Shown: piece after piece, positions 33,870 through 45,630 of the stretch
How the letters are laid out: each line of letters opens with the position of its first letter
How positions within the stretch are numbered: position 1 is the first letter of the stretch
Assembly: GCA_902702965.1 (NCBI GenBank)
Contig: CACRXP010000038.1
Coordinates: forward strand, 740,335 to 804,334
Direction: 5' to 3'
DNA length: 64,000 bases
From: Spirometra erinaceieuropaei
Taxonomy: Eukaryota > Platyhelminthes > Cestoda > Diphyllobothriidea > Diphyllobothriidae
Made by a program: the position numbers and the translations under genes
Notes under the pieces: generated by a model
Database searches by the model: none
Seen by the model: only the letters and a program-made list of their open reading frames with translations
What the model was told of the DNA's origin: nothing

Positions 33870-35045
33870 GTTCTGATGCTAGGTGTGTTTGCGATAAAAA
33901 AGTTTTACGTAGACGGATTTTAGTATTGATTATTGTGAGGCATAATTCCGAAATGTGCCTTCTTGGGTTGTGTGCAAATTTATATGCATTTTCGATGACC
34001 TTACAAAATTCAATGCATTTCGTAGAATACGCACATACAATTATGCTTGTTTAACTCAGCTGGTAGAAAGGTACGTTTTCTTTAGATTTTATGTTAAAAG
34101 AAAAGGTTCATTTTAGTGTATGAAGCATACTTGTCACATTTTAAGAGCTGTTAAATGTCTATTCACACGGCATTTTGGCAACGATCGGGTGAGGGGTCCC
34201 AAACTCGCGACCGGCCAAAGATGCCTGTCTTACAAGAGAGGTGTTAATCGGGATTTTACGACGGGGCGAGGTAGGCATAGAGGAATGGCAAAATAAATAT
34301 AGATAAGTAATAAATTGGTTTTTCGAACGGATAAGCTTTGAGGCATTGACATATAGCAAACAAATTAAGAAGAACAATTAAAACTGAATGTTAAGTGTTT
34401 ACAACGATAACTTCTCAAGCCAAAATAATCGTTTCGGACTAGAGTCCTCGTAAATAAGTTTAGAAGGTATTCTTTGTATGCCACGGATGCTTGGGGGCCT
34501 TCACCCTATCCTTACTGGCATTTCTTCCGCTGCGTCCATTGCAAAATCTTATTGGTCATCCATAGTCTATTCTTAAAAGTGTGGTATATTACTTTTAGTA
34601 CAGTAAGGGTGTACAGAATGACATTTAAAGACCCTTAGCACAAAGTAAACGGCAGGTCCGTCTCAAAATTGTTTGAAAATTGAAATACGATTCTAAAAAT
34701 TAAGAGGAAAATTGCGTTCAAGAATACGATTAGAAGACGATATTTGCTACCAAAAGCACACAAAAAGATGCACGTTCGCCCATGCTTTCCATATAATATG
34801 TGCAGCTTTTTAAGGATATAAGGAATGAATGGGAAAACTTCATGCTGTTTAAATAGTTACTTTTACCGAATGTTGTTCTTGCCGTCGGTTGTGAGGGAGC
34901 TCATTCCAAAGCCGACACACTGGGATGAATGACACGCTTTGATATGCTGCAGGATGGTTGCTATCTTAACCTTATCTAAGCAACCCTTTCTAATCGGCAA
35001 AAAACAGGAATTTCATTCAAAACTTCGTGTGACATACTAGGTACC
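33870..35045. repeat. MITE-P, old complete copy
   Basis: Both arms are recognisable. Left: TTCTGATG, TTTTAGTATTGATTA, TATGCATTTTCGATG, GGTAGAAAGGTAC. Right: GAATGAATGGGAAAA, AAAGCCGACACACTGGGATG, GATATGCTGCAGGATG, CTAATCGGCAAAAAACAG. Much more diverged than the copies at 42047 and 59153; an unrelated GC-richer piece (about 34160-34290) may be a later insertion. Confidence 0.55.
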
Positions 35046-35904
35046 TTATATTTGCCATAACGGAGTAGATCGGATTATTAACGTCGTATTTTCTTCTGCT
35101 TATAGAGTACTGTGGACGGAGACCTAGCATGCCACTTTTCCGTTAAAGTACACCTTTGTTATGCTATTTCCCTCAAGTGATAACTTTTCGCACTTATCTT
35201 AAAGTATTCTCAGTGAACTAGGAGCGGTCATTAAATGCATACTTAGAACGGCGAAAAAGAGCAAAGACAACGTGCTAAGTGCTTTGAAAAGTATTTTTTG
35301 AGCGCGGCTCAACCGCTCGCTCTCTCAGTCTGCAAATATTAGGACAAACATGAGGCAGAAAGGGGTTCGTTCACATTCACAACGACCACAGCCGATCTCC
35401 ATCAAAACAACATTTGCAACTGTTCACGTGGAACTCTTGTAGGGAACCTTGTTCGGTTCACCTAGTTCGCAGTCGCCGACTGTTGAGAATGAAGGCCACG
35501 GAGGTAACACCTGTGTTTTCGATAACAAAGGACTGAGAAGGATTAAAAGGATGTGCGCGTCTGGTGACGACGGCCTAGTTTTCGTTATGCGGGCCTTGTT
35601 TTCGGGTAACATCATAAAGCCGCTACTCAGACGTTGCAAAAACTGTTGCAAGCCTAGACTCGTAGATGCCAGACAGTCATCCTGCCTGTTTTGGATGAAC
35701 GTTATAGTGCATTTGCCTGTATAAGGCAGAACATAACTGCTTAAGACTTTGACGATGTTTCGTCGTGGATAATGTGATCCGCACCATTCCGATGCGCCGC
35801 ACTTATGCGCATTCAAAATTTTTTTTAAATTTGGTGCATATCGGATGGTCTTGTAGGCAGGGTGCAATCTCGTTATTGGGTCAAATATTGATTCATATTA
35901 GCCG
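35046..35904. other. Unassigned stretch
   Basis: A 147-codon minus-strand frame (35424-35867) has no recognisable motif; a 91-codon plus-strand frame overlaps it. No gene call is justified. Confidence 0.45.
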
Positions 35905-36099
35905 AACTGTGAAGAACTCGGCGCGTCGGTGGAATGTAAACCCACGGCAGTAAGTGGAAGGCTTTAGTACAGCCAACGCGTCGTCGGGCGGGGTCTCGTA
36001 GATCAGGTGGTCAGAGCGTTGGCTGTACTTAAGCCTTCCCCTCACTGCCGTGGGTTCGAATCCCACAAAGGGACCGAGTTTTTCACAGTTGGGTCAATA
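35905..36099. repeat. tRNA-like foldback element, internally deleted
   Basis: Two inverted arms are almost back to back. Left arm 35905-35979 contains the 3' half of the tRNA-like unit on the minus strand. Right arm has a complete unit on the plus strand at 35992-36073: GGTCTC/GGGACC acceptor, A box TAGATCAGGTGG, loop TGTACTTAA, long variable region, T arm GTGGG-TTCGAAT-CCCAC. It ends with GTTGGGTCAATAT. The middle of the element is deleted. Confidence 0.8.
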
Positions 36100-37689
36100 T
36101 GCATCAAATACTGGTGTTGTACCCAACATGCCTACCAGCTTTCATAATTCTGAGCTACAATAGAATGCTGTTAATGGACGCGTTCAGGCACCAGAAAACG
36201 TCTTTTGAACGTGCGCACTTGTCTACATTCTACGGCTGGGTGAAATGTGTCTACCTGAGCTCTCAACATGTCTACAGCAAACTTGAAATTACGGAGTTAT
36301 TATTTGAAGCTCACCCATTGAAATATTCCCCAACGTCAGCGTTGGTTTAATCAGTTGAAATAATCACAATTCAACTCAGGTAATACGTAATAGACTTATG
36401 GCGTTTAAGCGGTGAGAGTGTGTTCAGGGAGTTACAATCCTTAGACCAAATCGCGCGTTGTAGGAAAAGACAGAAGTCACCAAAATGAGTGTATATCGAA
36501 CCCTGAGTTGTCCTCTCAGGTGGCGGTGGCCATTTTTGAAGTTAGAGGTAGTGTCAACTGCGTCCAGTCACGCCTGATACTCTTTGAAGCAGTGGCGGCA
36601 GCTGCTTTTGTAGATTTCGTTGGCAATCTGAAGTCGTCTCTAAATGGTCGGCGTTGGTTTTTCGAGGGGGTTGTGTTCAAGTGGCTTGTGTTGAGGTTGT
36701 TAGGGTAGAGGTACGTTCAAGTGGCTCATGGGCAGCCGCGACTCTGTTTACGCATGTGCATCCGAGTTGAAGTCCGGTGAAGTGGCTGCATTTCAGTGCG
36801 TCTGGAACCGTTTTCTTGACGCCCCCTGACGCGGCGAGGCCTTGAACAAGGATCTCCTGATGGCCGTCGGCAACAGATTCAAAAGTTTGAAACGGATATA
36901 TGAATTTCTCCGTACAAGAGGTGGCTTTGCGTTCACTGCCGCGAAGAGTGCATATTCCCGTGCTCTATCCCCATAATTAGCTTTCGTAATCCTATCAATC
37001 TTGATCCTCCTCCCATATCCCCAATCATAACCCGTATTCGAACTCAAGGCCCATTTCAATACAAGTGGCACTTATTTCCTTGTCCTGTAGGTTCAAACTT
37101 GCATCATCTGGCCTATCGCATGTCATATAAACAAAAATTCGGAAATGTGCGTTCCGTTAGGAAGGATTACTTAGATGGGGGTGTCAGACCGATAATGGTA
37201 CAGCATAATTATAGGATAAATAATGCACAGCAGGGAGGCGACATTTGTGATGAACTTCATGTTTGTCGATTTCAAAAACCATACCTGTCAAAAATGGTCG
37301 CGTAAATAGCACGAATATATCTATTGAATTTTAATTTCACAACAAATTTAAATAAATTTTCAAAAACATGAACGTGAGTAAATTACGACTTCCTCTAATT
37401 TCATGCTTTAGGAAAGCGTATCTTCTGTTTTAGTTCTGTTCTGTTCAGTTTTACATTATCGCATCTGAATATTTAATAATGTTGCTTATGAAGTATGCTA
37501 CATGGACCTCATCCATTGCAAAATTATGTGAACACTACATGAGTTTTTAAGGACGTGGAGGCATATACGATTTTTCATATACAAAGCTTACACAGCAAGT
37601 AATTTATAAATCCTAAACGAATCTGCAACAGCAGCTGGATGGGATTAAAACATGCCCGGGGATTTAAAATTTTCCTTAAACAGAAGGAT
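36100..37689. other. Unassigned stretch
   Basis: No recognisable gene or repeat. Confidence 0.5.
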
Positions 37690-37990
37690 GTACATTGTTC
37701 GAGTATAAAATTTAAAGAGCGCAAAAAATATTATTTTTACGCATGCCGTCTACAAAATATTTTGGAGATCAAGTGTTAATCGGGAAAACCCATTTTATAC
37801 GAATAGTCACTTTTTTACGCAGCGGGGCTTATGCAGGCCGTCGGAAATGAGTCCATTAAAAGTCTGGCAATCTGACGTGACTTAAATAGCCTAAAACCAT
37901 CATCCGCGATTATATGTATTAAAAAGCTAAGTCAATGATTCTTTATAATAGAGAACAAATGGTGAAATTTCAGTTAACATTTCTTATGAA
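37690..37990. repeat. MITE-P right-arm remnant (tentative)
   Basis: Low-level similarity to the right arm of MITE-P around AGTCACTTTTTTAC, GCAGGCCGTCGGAAATGAG and CATTAAAAGTCTGGCA. Confidence 0.35.
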
Positions 37991-40120
37991 AGGCCGGTTG
38001 CTGTAAACGTGACTTGTTCGGCGCCCAATAACTAGCCATCTCGGTCATAGGTTTGTCCGGATTAGCACACCAAGGGGAAGAACGTTAACGAGCCTAGAAG
38101 TAACGCAAATATGCAGTCGACCTTTGCGTAACGACTAGGAAGAGCATTTAATATTTATGACAAAGTTACATGACGGCGAGGGCGTCTCCATGGGATAAAA
38201 TTGGAATGAGGTCACTGCAAAAAAACACTTGTGACAAAACTGAGAACAATGGACTAAAAGCAAGGTAAGTCCTTTCAGGACTGCAGCTGAACAATAGTTC
38301 CTTTTGAGCTAGTAACCAATTTAGACTGCCTAAAGCAGCAAGGGCTATTTGTTCAACTTCCTCGCCCTTTAAGGTGTCCTTATTTTTTGCAAGCTTTTTT
38401 TAAAAGTTGGGCATTGCAGAAGGCCTTTTGGGAGGCAAGATTTATCCTGCTTATTACTAGCCACCTTCTCTGTCAAGGACCAGATGGTAACTCTGATCAG
38501 ACATGCCGTTTTACTGAGAGATGTACTAGCAGATCAGCCCGTTGTGCGCTTTAGTAAAAGGTGACTTGAGTTGATCACTTTCTCGGACATATGATCGGAT
38601 TCCGTCTTGGTAGTTTTAAAATACAAAGTTATTCGAAAACTTGTTCGTTAGGAAGATTTTCCATTCCAAATTTGTTAGACTTTTGTGTATCAGCGCAATT
38701 ACAATTTTCATTTTGTCTGGTATATTTTACGAATTAGTTCTTTTTTCCGCCGATATACGTATTTTTCAATATCAAATTTGGAATGGAAATGGATGTGCAC
38801 GTACGTTGGAAGTTTGGGTACACCCGCATAAAATAATGACGGAACAGGCACCTCTCACCTGTCCACATTTGCCATAAAGACGAACATTCCCAGTAAGATC
38901 AGAAAGCGTTCGATGAAATTATAATAGAACTAAATTGGATTTTGTGTTCGCATGACGTTGCATTAATATGGTAGATTGTATTCGCTGGTAATGAAGAACA
39001 TTTTCGATAGGACCGCAGTCTAAGAAACTGTGTAGGAAATATTCTAATTTCCGCCTATTGCCAGATCTCACCAGTTGTTAACGAATTTATGTGTGTGGAA
39101 TTGGAGGCTACTTTCGTTTGCAAATTATTGTTTTAAAAAATCAGTCAAATTTCATTTTTATTATGGTACGTGGCATTTTGAGGCAGATTATCCCGAGCAG
39201 CAAACATATTCGACGGTGGCATTCTGTCAGTTTGACACCAAAAGGTCAATTCGTTGATGCCCCGAAGCTGCTTTTATAGCTTATTCTTAGTAAATCACCA
39301 TGAATCCGACCATGCTATTCCCCTTATCTTGCAAATTTCAACAATTCAGACCAAGAAGACCGTTTACTGCTTCTTAGGTGCGGAATTTTCTACAACAGGA
39401 TTCTTTGTGATATACGCCATAAAGCATCTGGAAAACACACTGGATACCTGCGAATTCAACTGCTATTAGGAAACCTTGTTCAACCTCATGACCCAAGCCT
39501 CAATTCAGGTTGACCTGGATCCTCACTCTACCTACAGACGTGTCCTTGAAAGGAGGTGCGCAGTGCGAACAGGCAATTTATGGTAATGCCTATCAGCGTT
39601 TGTTTTGACCTGCTGAAGTCTCATTAGAGACATGCATAAATTTTCGGGACTCATGTTTTCACCCGAATGGCGGTTTTGAGCGAAGGAAAATCTCCCTGGT
39701 AAAGCGGAATTAGCTAGTAAACCGCCTTTCGTCAAATTAGTAGGAGACAAAGAATATTAAACAGACCATATGCATCAGGAAAATCTTGATGAAAGGTACG
39801 TACTTCAGAAAAGCCGTGAAGTTGCCCGGGCTTTGTCAGGTGCGTGGTGTTGCAAGTGCAAAGCAGTTATAATTTAAGCATGTCTGAAGAATCCATACTG
39901 CCCTGAAGTTCCTACCAATAGGTAATTGCTGTGGGGTAAAGTCTTGTTCGGATTGATTATCGCCAATTTACACGAAATCTAATTCGGCCTGCATGTTGAT
40001 GCTTGAGTCGTGGTGTACGGCCTAGAGAAATTACCGACCTTTCATAGATTGGCAGACACCAACGGATAAGGTAAAGCGCGCATTATTCGAACTGTACACG
40101 TACAACAAATGCTATATGTT
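37991..40120. other. Unassigned stretch
   Basis: No gene recognised. Contains a perfect 17-bp inverted repeat (38658-38674 with 38773-38789) separated by about 100 bp. Confidence 0.5.
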
Positions 40121-40215
40121 GGGGCGTTGTGGCGCGCCTAGGCGCGGGTTCCTGCCGCGTCAGTTGCCTGCACCCAAGCCCTGCATCAGATGGCCTACCG
40201 GTCTGGACAGTGGAC
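40121..40215 (+). repeat. Dispersed repeat, copy 1
   Basis: Related to 48403-48495 in the same orientation (shared GGTTCCTGCCGCG, a CACCCAA block and CGCATCA-type blocks). GC-rich, no open frame conserved between copies. Confidence 0.55.
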
Positions 40216-41164
40216 CGGTGTCTGAGCGAGGTAATAAACAGTAAGGTCGACTTTGAGAATTGTACATTCACAGCACTCAGCGTATACTCTACATCATGAA
40301 GAACCTGACGTGCTTGATCCTATCGCGACGCGATAAAAGTCGCTGGTTGGAAAGCTACCAAGTAAGAGTTCATTTGGCCCCTTCAGGACTTTGAGTCGGG
40401 CTGCAATGATTGCCTCCAACGGTGACCTCTATAGTATTCTCATTCAGGCGGGGTCTGAGCCGTTTCGTTGCATGATTTCGTCACCCATCATGCGCGAATC
40501 GGCCCGTGTGTGGCGCGCGTAGACGGACCGTCCGGACACCAATCTTTGTCTTTCTGTTCTGACGCCGGGCCCGGGTGGATGAGATAGCTGAGAGTCTGGT
40601 GGATACATCATAAGTCTACTATCACCGTACTATAACTCACGCGCAAGTCATCTTCCCTGAGCTCCCCCTGCTGTGGGGTTTGCGATGGAAGTCGTCATTA
40701 GCAACGGTCGAAGTGTTAGAGACGAATTTCCATTGAGTCCACAAGGAATCTATTTGGCAACCTCTTCCTTATCTAAATAACCAACTCTGTCTTTAGGGTG
40801 TACAGAGTGGGCGTACGGTGTTACCGTCGGCTTTCACGTTTTCCTTAAATTAAGACTGTGTCCAAACCCCTTGGGATGCATCTGGCGAAGCCGCAAATAC
40901 AAGCAACGCACAAACTGATGGCTGAACTCCGCACGTGGCTCGGACACCCTAGGGCTGGGGTTGGTTATTTTGATGGGAAAGAAATGGTTTACAGGAAATC
41001 CTTTGACGCCTGAAGTGCAGTATTCTGGGGGAATTCCATTTCCCAATACATCAAGCATATGTTTATAACGATCGGTTTTAACAACGCTGGTGAACATAAA
41101 TATTGTTAGGCAAAAGCATCTACCTTGTGTGAATACAATGATATGGCGAAAAAACATAAACACT
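40216..41164. other. Unassigned stretch
   Basis: GC-richer DNA without recognisable coding; may include further parts of the dispersed repeat or the 5' part of PLE-C beyond recognition. Confidence 0.4.
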
Positions 41165-42046
41165 GGGATGTGACTGTTGCTAAGTTTGGCTACCTCCCAG
41201 GTACATGTGCATATGGGCTGGCCAACTGGCTATCCCAACAGCTGAGGTTCCTGACCGCAGGCTCTCAAACAGCAATGTACTCGGCACAGCAATATCTCGA
41301 CAAAATAATGGCAGTCAAAGTCGAACCAAAATGAAAGAATAGTGTCATTTGGTGTCATTTCACTCTTCACGCCAACAACACAACTCCTTGCGGTAGAAAC
41401 GCCCACTGACATGATACGTCAAAACTACGATGGGGACAGTAGCCAATCTACAACTCAGGATTTCGTAGAAGTCATGGGGCACTATATCAAGACATTCTTT
41501 ATCTTTGGAAGGATCAGGTATGGGCATATCATGGGCACTATGATGAATTCACCAAACTCTGGGCTCATTGTTGATGCAGTCCTGCAAAACCTGTTCGCAG
41601 AATACAAAACTATGTTTTTTGTTGCGCTACGGTAAGAACACCTTCGTAACCATCAGCCCGCATAAAAGAAACAAGTGAACTCAATCATTCCAGATTTACG
41701 GAGCACGCTGGAGGAAAAAATGGAGAAAGGGCTTCCATTTTTGGACGCAATGCCTGCCGCCAACTGAACGAAAGACTGACGGCGTCAGTCTAAGGAAGAC
41801 AGACGGACACACTGTAGACACTCGGTTACAACATCAATCACCCACTGAAACACAAATGAAACTCTTTACCTACGTTATGCCATAATCAGCCCAAATCGTG
41901 GCGGAGCATTCCATACATGAACGGTACATCACGCGCCATTGGAGGTGCTCACATGCCTGACTCAACAATTCGCCGACACGTGGTATGACCAACAGACCGT
42001 ATATCTAAGCAGGTGATGTCGGCCGTTGTTTATTGGCTTTAAGGTA
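41165..42046 (+). pseudogene. PLE-C reverse transcriptase remnant
   Basis: Read in several frames: GTCAYGLANWLSQQLRFLT (near 41200; PLE-A GTPTDGLAKWLFRRLKFLT), motif A SFGVISLF (near 41345; catalytic Asp replaced by Gly), motif B GTMMNSPNSG (near 41537), motif C RYGKNTFV (near 41628; both catalytic Asp lost), PFLDA (near 41735), IPYMNGTS (near 41910), ending in AVVYWL, the GIY start of the nuclease, at 42022-42039. Function lost long ago. Confidence 0.7.
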
Positions 42047-43012
42047 CAGTGAGTGACCGATCTCATGAAGTATTGGCTGAAATTCTGAAATTTATTTTCG
42101 CTTAGGAAGGACTATTTGGGCGCAATTGTGATACTGATTATCTTGCGGCATACTCTTCTAACATTTCGGCCTCGGCAGGATGTCAGCTTTTAGATGCACT
42201 TCTTTTCAACCGCCTGTAAAAGCGTGCTCGGTAAAAAAATGACTGCTTATGTAGCATGCATTTTTCCCATTGATTCTCGATGGTCTTGCAAATTCAAAGA
42301 TATTTTATAGAAACCATAAATAAAAATATGCATTCTTTTAGTCTATCAATAGAGAATCACGTTTTTATATTTTATACTTAAGGAAGGAGTATAATAAGGT
42401 TTTAAAAAAGTTTCTAATTGTCGTATAATTTGGAGCCTGATCATTCGTTGCATTGGCGCTTAGTGATTTCACTCTACAAGCTGCACGCGTTCCGCGTAGA
42501 GAAAATCAAATATTTTTTCTATGCCATTAAAGCGATATCATACAGAGTCCATAGAATTTTGCAATGGATGCGGACCATGTTGTACATTTCATGAGGAGCA
42601 GTGGTAAACAGCCAGGTACGATTCTATGTGAATGGACATTTCGCGGTCTTAAAAAGTCTCATAATAAGAAAATTTTTTAAAACCTTATTATACTCCTTCC
42701 TTAAGTATAAAATATGAAAACGTGATTCTCTATTGATAGACTAAAGGAAAGCATATTTTTATTTATGGTTTCTATAAAATATCTTTGAATTTGCAAGACC
42801 ATCGAGAATGAATGGGAAAAATGCATGCTACATAAGCAGTCATTTTTTTACCGAGCACGCTTTCTACAGGCGATTGAAAAGAAGTGCATTTAAAAGCCGA
42901 CATTCTGCCGAGGCCGAAATGCCAGTATTACAACCGCGCCCAAATAGTCCTTCCTAAGCGAAAACGAATTTCAGAATTTCAACCAACATTTTGTGAGATC
43001 GATCACTCACTG
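42047..43012. mobile_element. MITE-P, intact 966-bp palindromic element with TA duplication
   Basis: Terminal arms of about 375 bp (42047-42425 and 42635-43012) are near-perfect reverse complements. It starts CAGTGAGTGACC, ends with its complement, and is flanked by TA (42045-42046 and 43013-43014). TA targets and CAGT ends are the pattern of Tc1/mariner-type elements, which fits a non-autonomous MITE. It has no coding capacity; short frames read into flanking PLE-C. The autonomous partner is not identified in the window. Confidence 0.85.
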
Positions 43013-43370
43013 TAGCTGCGGCAGAATGGGCAACTATCTTGGGTAAACCGGCCGGCGGCCGCAAACGCAAATGCACGAGCATAAGCCAACCGTCCGAAAG
43101 TTGGGCCGAATGCTGGAGATAGCAACCCATGCCGCGCAAGTAGGGCACATCTTTATATTTGACTTTGTTGAGATTGCGAGCCAAGGTAATGGTCGCTCAT
43201 CAAGACATGTGCCAGAAGCTTGGGCGTCCACTGACTGGTCTATCAACTGCCACATTAATTCGCCTCCCCCTGTCTGGTTTTCCGTATCTTCTTGACGTGG
43301 GACAGTCAAGGCATCTGACAATCGGCACCGCCAATTTTCTCCGCGGTCAATGAGGACGGGAGCGACATAG
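43013..43370 (+). pseudogene. PLE-C GIY-YIG and C-terminal remnant
   Basis: Continues the nuclease after the MITE: NYLG (43031-43042), a stop replacing Glu, TGRRPQTQMHEHKPTV with the catalytic Glu of HEH, then GHIFIFDFVEI and EAWASTDWSINCHI. The last part is the best preserved (43071-43295). Dead by stop codon and insertion. Confidence 0.7.
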
Positions 43371-43535
43371 ACTTCAGTGAACTACGGATCAGATGCAGCC
43401 GCACAGGCGGCATTGGCGAGCCACACATTAAGCAAAGTGTACCATATAATGAGAGGTGTGTGTATGGCTTTCTTGCCTCTGGAGGTACGTAAACGAAATA
43501 AATACACAAAACGTCAAACCTCCAGTAGATCTCGC

Positions 43536-44149
43536 TCGATGAACCTCCCTTCTTTTGACATTTCCCTTGGGAATAACATTTCCACTGCTATTAACTTGTC
43601 CATATTCATATGCATGTCAAGTAAACGTTTGAACCTCACTGTTGTGATTAGAACCTCACGCAATCTCATTCTGTCCGCCCACCAGCTTGCTACTGATGAC
43701 AACGAAAGTCGTATCATAGGGAATATACTACACATAATACATAAGCGGCTCACTAAGAGTGCAACAGGCCAGATGCAGACGGCTGTTTCGTGGTCGCTAC
43801 CGATCATCGGTACGTCATAGGAGATGTGGATGTCCATTTATGGCTTATTGGTGGTAGGAGACCAAACCTAACAAACCTCAGATGTAAACGAAGTGGGACT
43901 CGAACCAGGGTTCGTTGGTCATCGGACCTTAAACTATCCCAAAACATGCTAGTGAATCACAAGTTCGTTGTATTGTTGCCTCTAATCAGCAATTTTAACG
44001 AGACTGGGGAGGCTCATCGACCGATCAGGTTTTAAGACGCGCATGTCCAGTTGTGCCTTTCAGCTCAATCTAGAGCCCTGAAGGTTAGTCCCGCAGCGAA
44101 CGGTTATATATGAAAAGAATGTATACCAGAAATGACAAGGAAGAGCGGT
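43536..44149. other. Unassigned DNA
   Basis: The frame 43377-43820 runs out of the PLE-C end and has no motif of its own. Nothing else recognised. Confidence 0.45.
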
Positions 44150-44335
44150 GTGGTCATGTCGTTAGTCAGTCTACTTAACCTCAGGTCTGCAGGACCTGAG
44201 ACTTAATACTCTATGACAAAAGGACTCTGGTTCAAATCCCAGGTCATTTTGGTCTGGGGCTGAGTATTGCTGCCTGTCCTCGGCTTACAAGCCAGAATCG
44301 GCCAAGCCACTCTCCCTTGTCTCTTGGTACACCTC
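44150..44335 (+). mobile_element. tRNA-derived SINE, related tail, different head
   Basis: B box TGGTTCAAATCCCA (44229-44242) in a tRNA-like context, then a tail related to the other SINEs (CTGAGTATTGCTGCCTGTCCT, GGCTTACAAGCCAGAAT, TCTCCCTTGTCTC). The tRNA-like part differs from copies A-D, so this seems to be a second subfamily. Confidence 0.6.
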
Positions 44336-45128
44336 AATGCACATATCTGTATACTTGCATATATCTGTATATCCGGCCACTACGCGACCGCCTTCCAGGG
44401 CTCTAGGCTGTGAGATGCGTACATCCCGTAACATGATGGGTTAACGACTTAAAATGTTGTAAAATAGTGAAACGTGTAAATTTCAACATTCTTACCCTGT
44501 GTGAGTCGCATTAAATGTTGCTTTGCGCCCTATAAGTCACCGCGCCAAATCACTTCGCAGGTCGGCCTACCTACAGAACGGGTGTTTTTAAAGAGAGTGA
44601 TCTGGCTCCAATCAAATATATTTCCCATTAGTGCAAATCATACGCTCCTTGGAACTATGATAATAAACTAATCGTCGCGGTTATGAAGGAATTTCAAACT
44701 ATAATAGCTCCTCATCAGTGTGGTGTTATCTGTTTGCATGTGGGAGTTGGAGACCCGAGTAAAACCCGGTATATGTGCAGCAGCAATCAGACTGTGTGTG
44801 ACATTTGTTGACATGTTATGTTGTTCAGCATTGCCAGCCTCTGTATCCGCGCCCACCCTCGTAGATTAGGTTTCGTTTTTTCATCGAAAGACGGTGAGGA
44901 TGAGTAGAGCAAGTGAGATAAACGACGTCCGAGTCTTCTTACATTTGAAAGATTTCATGCGCAAGTCTACCTTAGACCTTATCTCGGTGTGGTGGACCTT
45001 GTTCTTTGAGTTGATTGAGATGGGGTATCTACAAACATATACCAGGTGATGGCAAATGCGCGAAGCCTGGTTAATTGAATAGCAAAATAGGAAATTCATG
45101 GATGCTTTTACAGATTCTGAATAAGTAT
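44336..45128. other. Unassigned DNA
   Basis: No recognisable feature. Confidence 0.5.
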
Positions 45129-45630
45129 TATTGACCCAACTGTGAAAAACTCGGAACCTCGATGGCATTCGAACCTACGACAACAAGGGGAGGCTTTAGC
45201 ACAGCCAACGCTCTAACCACTTGAGCTACAAGGCCCCGCCGGACGACGTAAGTCTAATCACATTTGGTCACGTTACACGCCTAACCTACTGCAACGTTTG
45301 GAATCCACCAGATCTGATACAGTAAGTTGGCTGCCCAAGCAGGATTTCCTTACTGATTCACCTAGAATTCGCCTAAACCCATCTAGTGGATTCTAGATGA
45401 ATTAATTAGGGCATCCTGCTTGGGCAGTCAACTCACTGTATCGGATTTGGTGGATTCCAGACGTTGCAGTAGGTTGGGCGGGTAACTTGACCCAAATGGA
45501 ATTAAATTCGCGTCGTCCGGCGGGGCCTCGTGGCTCAAGTGTTTAGAGCGTTGGCTGTACTAAAGCCTTCCCCAAACTGCGTGGTTTCAAATACCACGGA
45601 GAAGCCGAGTTTGTCACAGTTGGGTCAATA
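45129..45630. mobile_element. Foldback element with inverted tRNA-like ends, complete copy
   Basis: 502 bp, almost entirely palindromic. Outer ends TATTGACCCAAC ... GTTGGGTCAATA. Each arm carries a tRNA-like unit pointing inward-to-outward: minus strand at 45154-45236 and plus strand at 45522-45606. Each has A box, a TGTACTAA-type anticodon loop, a long variable region as in class II tRNAs (Ser/Leu type) and a T arm. Inner arms share CTAGAAT, CAAGCAGGAT and the CGGATTTGG block. No protein. Flanking duplication not evident. Three partial relatives lie at 3669, 31146 and 35905. Confidence 0.85.

Larger units (their letters stand above)
41165..43535 (+). mobile_element. PLE-C, Penelope-like element split by a MITE-P
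   Basis: RT remnant (41165-42046) and GIY-YIG remnant (43013-43370) belong to one element: removing 42047-43012 and one TA rejoins the GIY-YIG domain. The terminal repeat (43430-43535) matches the solo repeat at 4200-4345. The element is strongly mutated. Confidence 0.75.

Noticed and set aside
35424..35867. 147-codon minus-strand frame as a gene
   Set aside because: No motif recognised and a rival plus-strand frame overlaps it. A protein search or transcript evidence would settle it.
35992..36073. A functional class II tRNA gene
   Set aside because: The tRNA-like fold is good, but the unit is part of a repeated foldback family and its acceptor pairing is imperfect. A tRNA scan score would help.
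43377..43820. 147-codon plus-strand frame as a gene
   Set aside because: Its start lies in the decayed PLE-C 3' end and terminal repeat; the rest has no motif.
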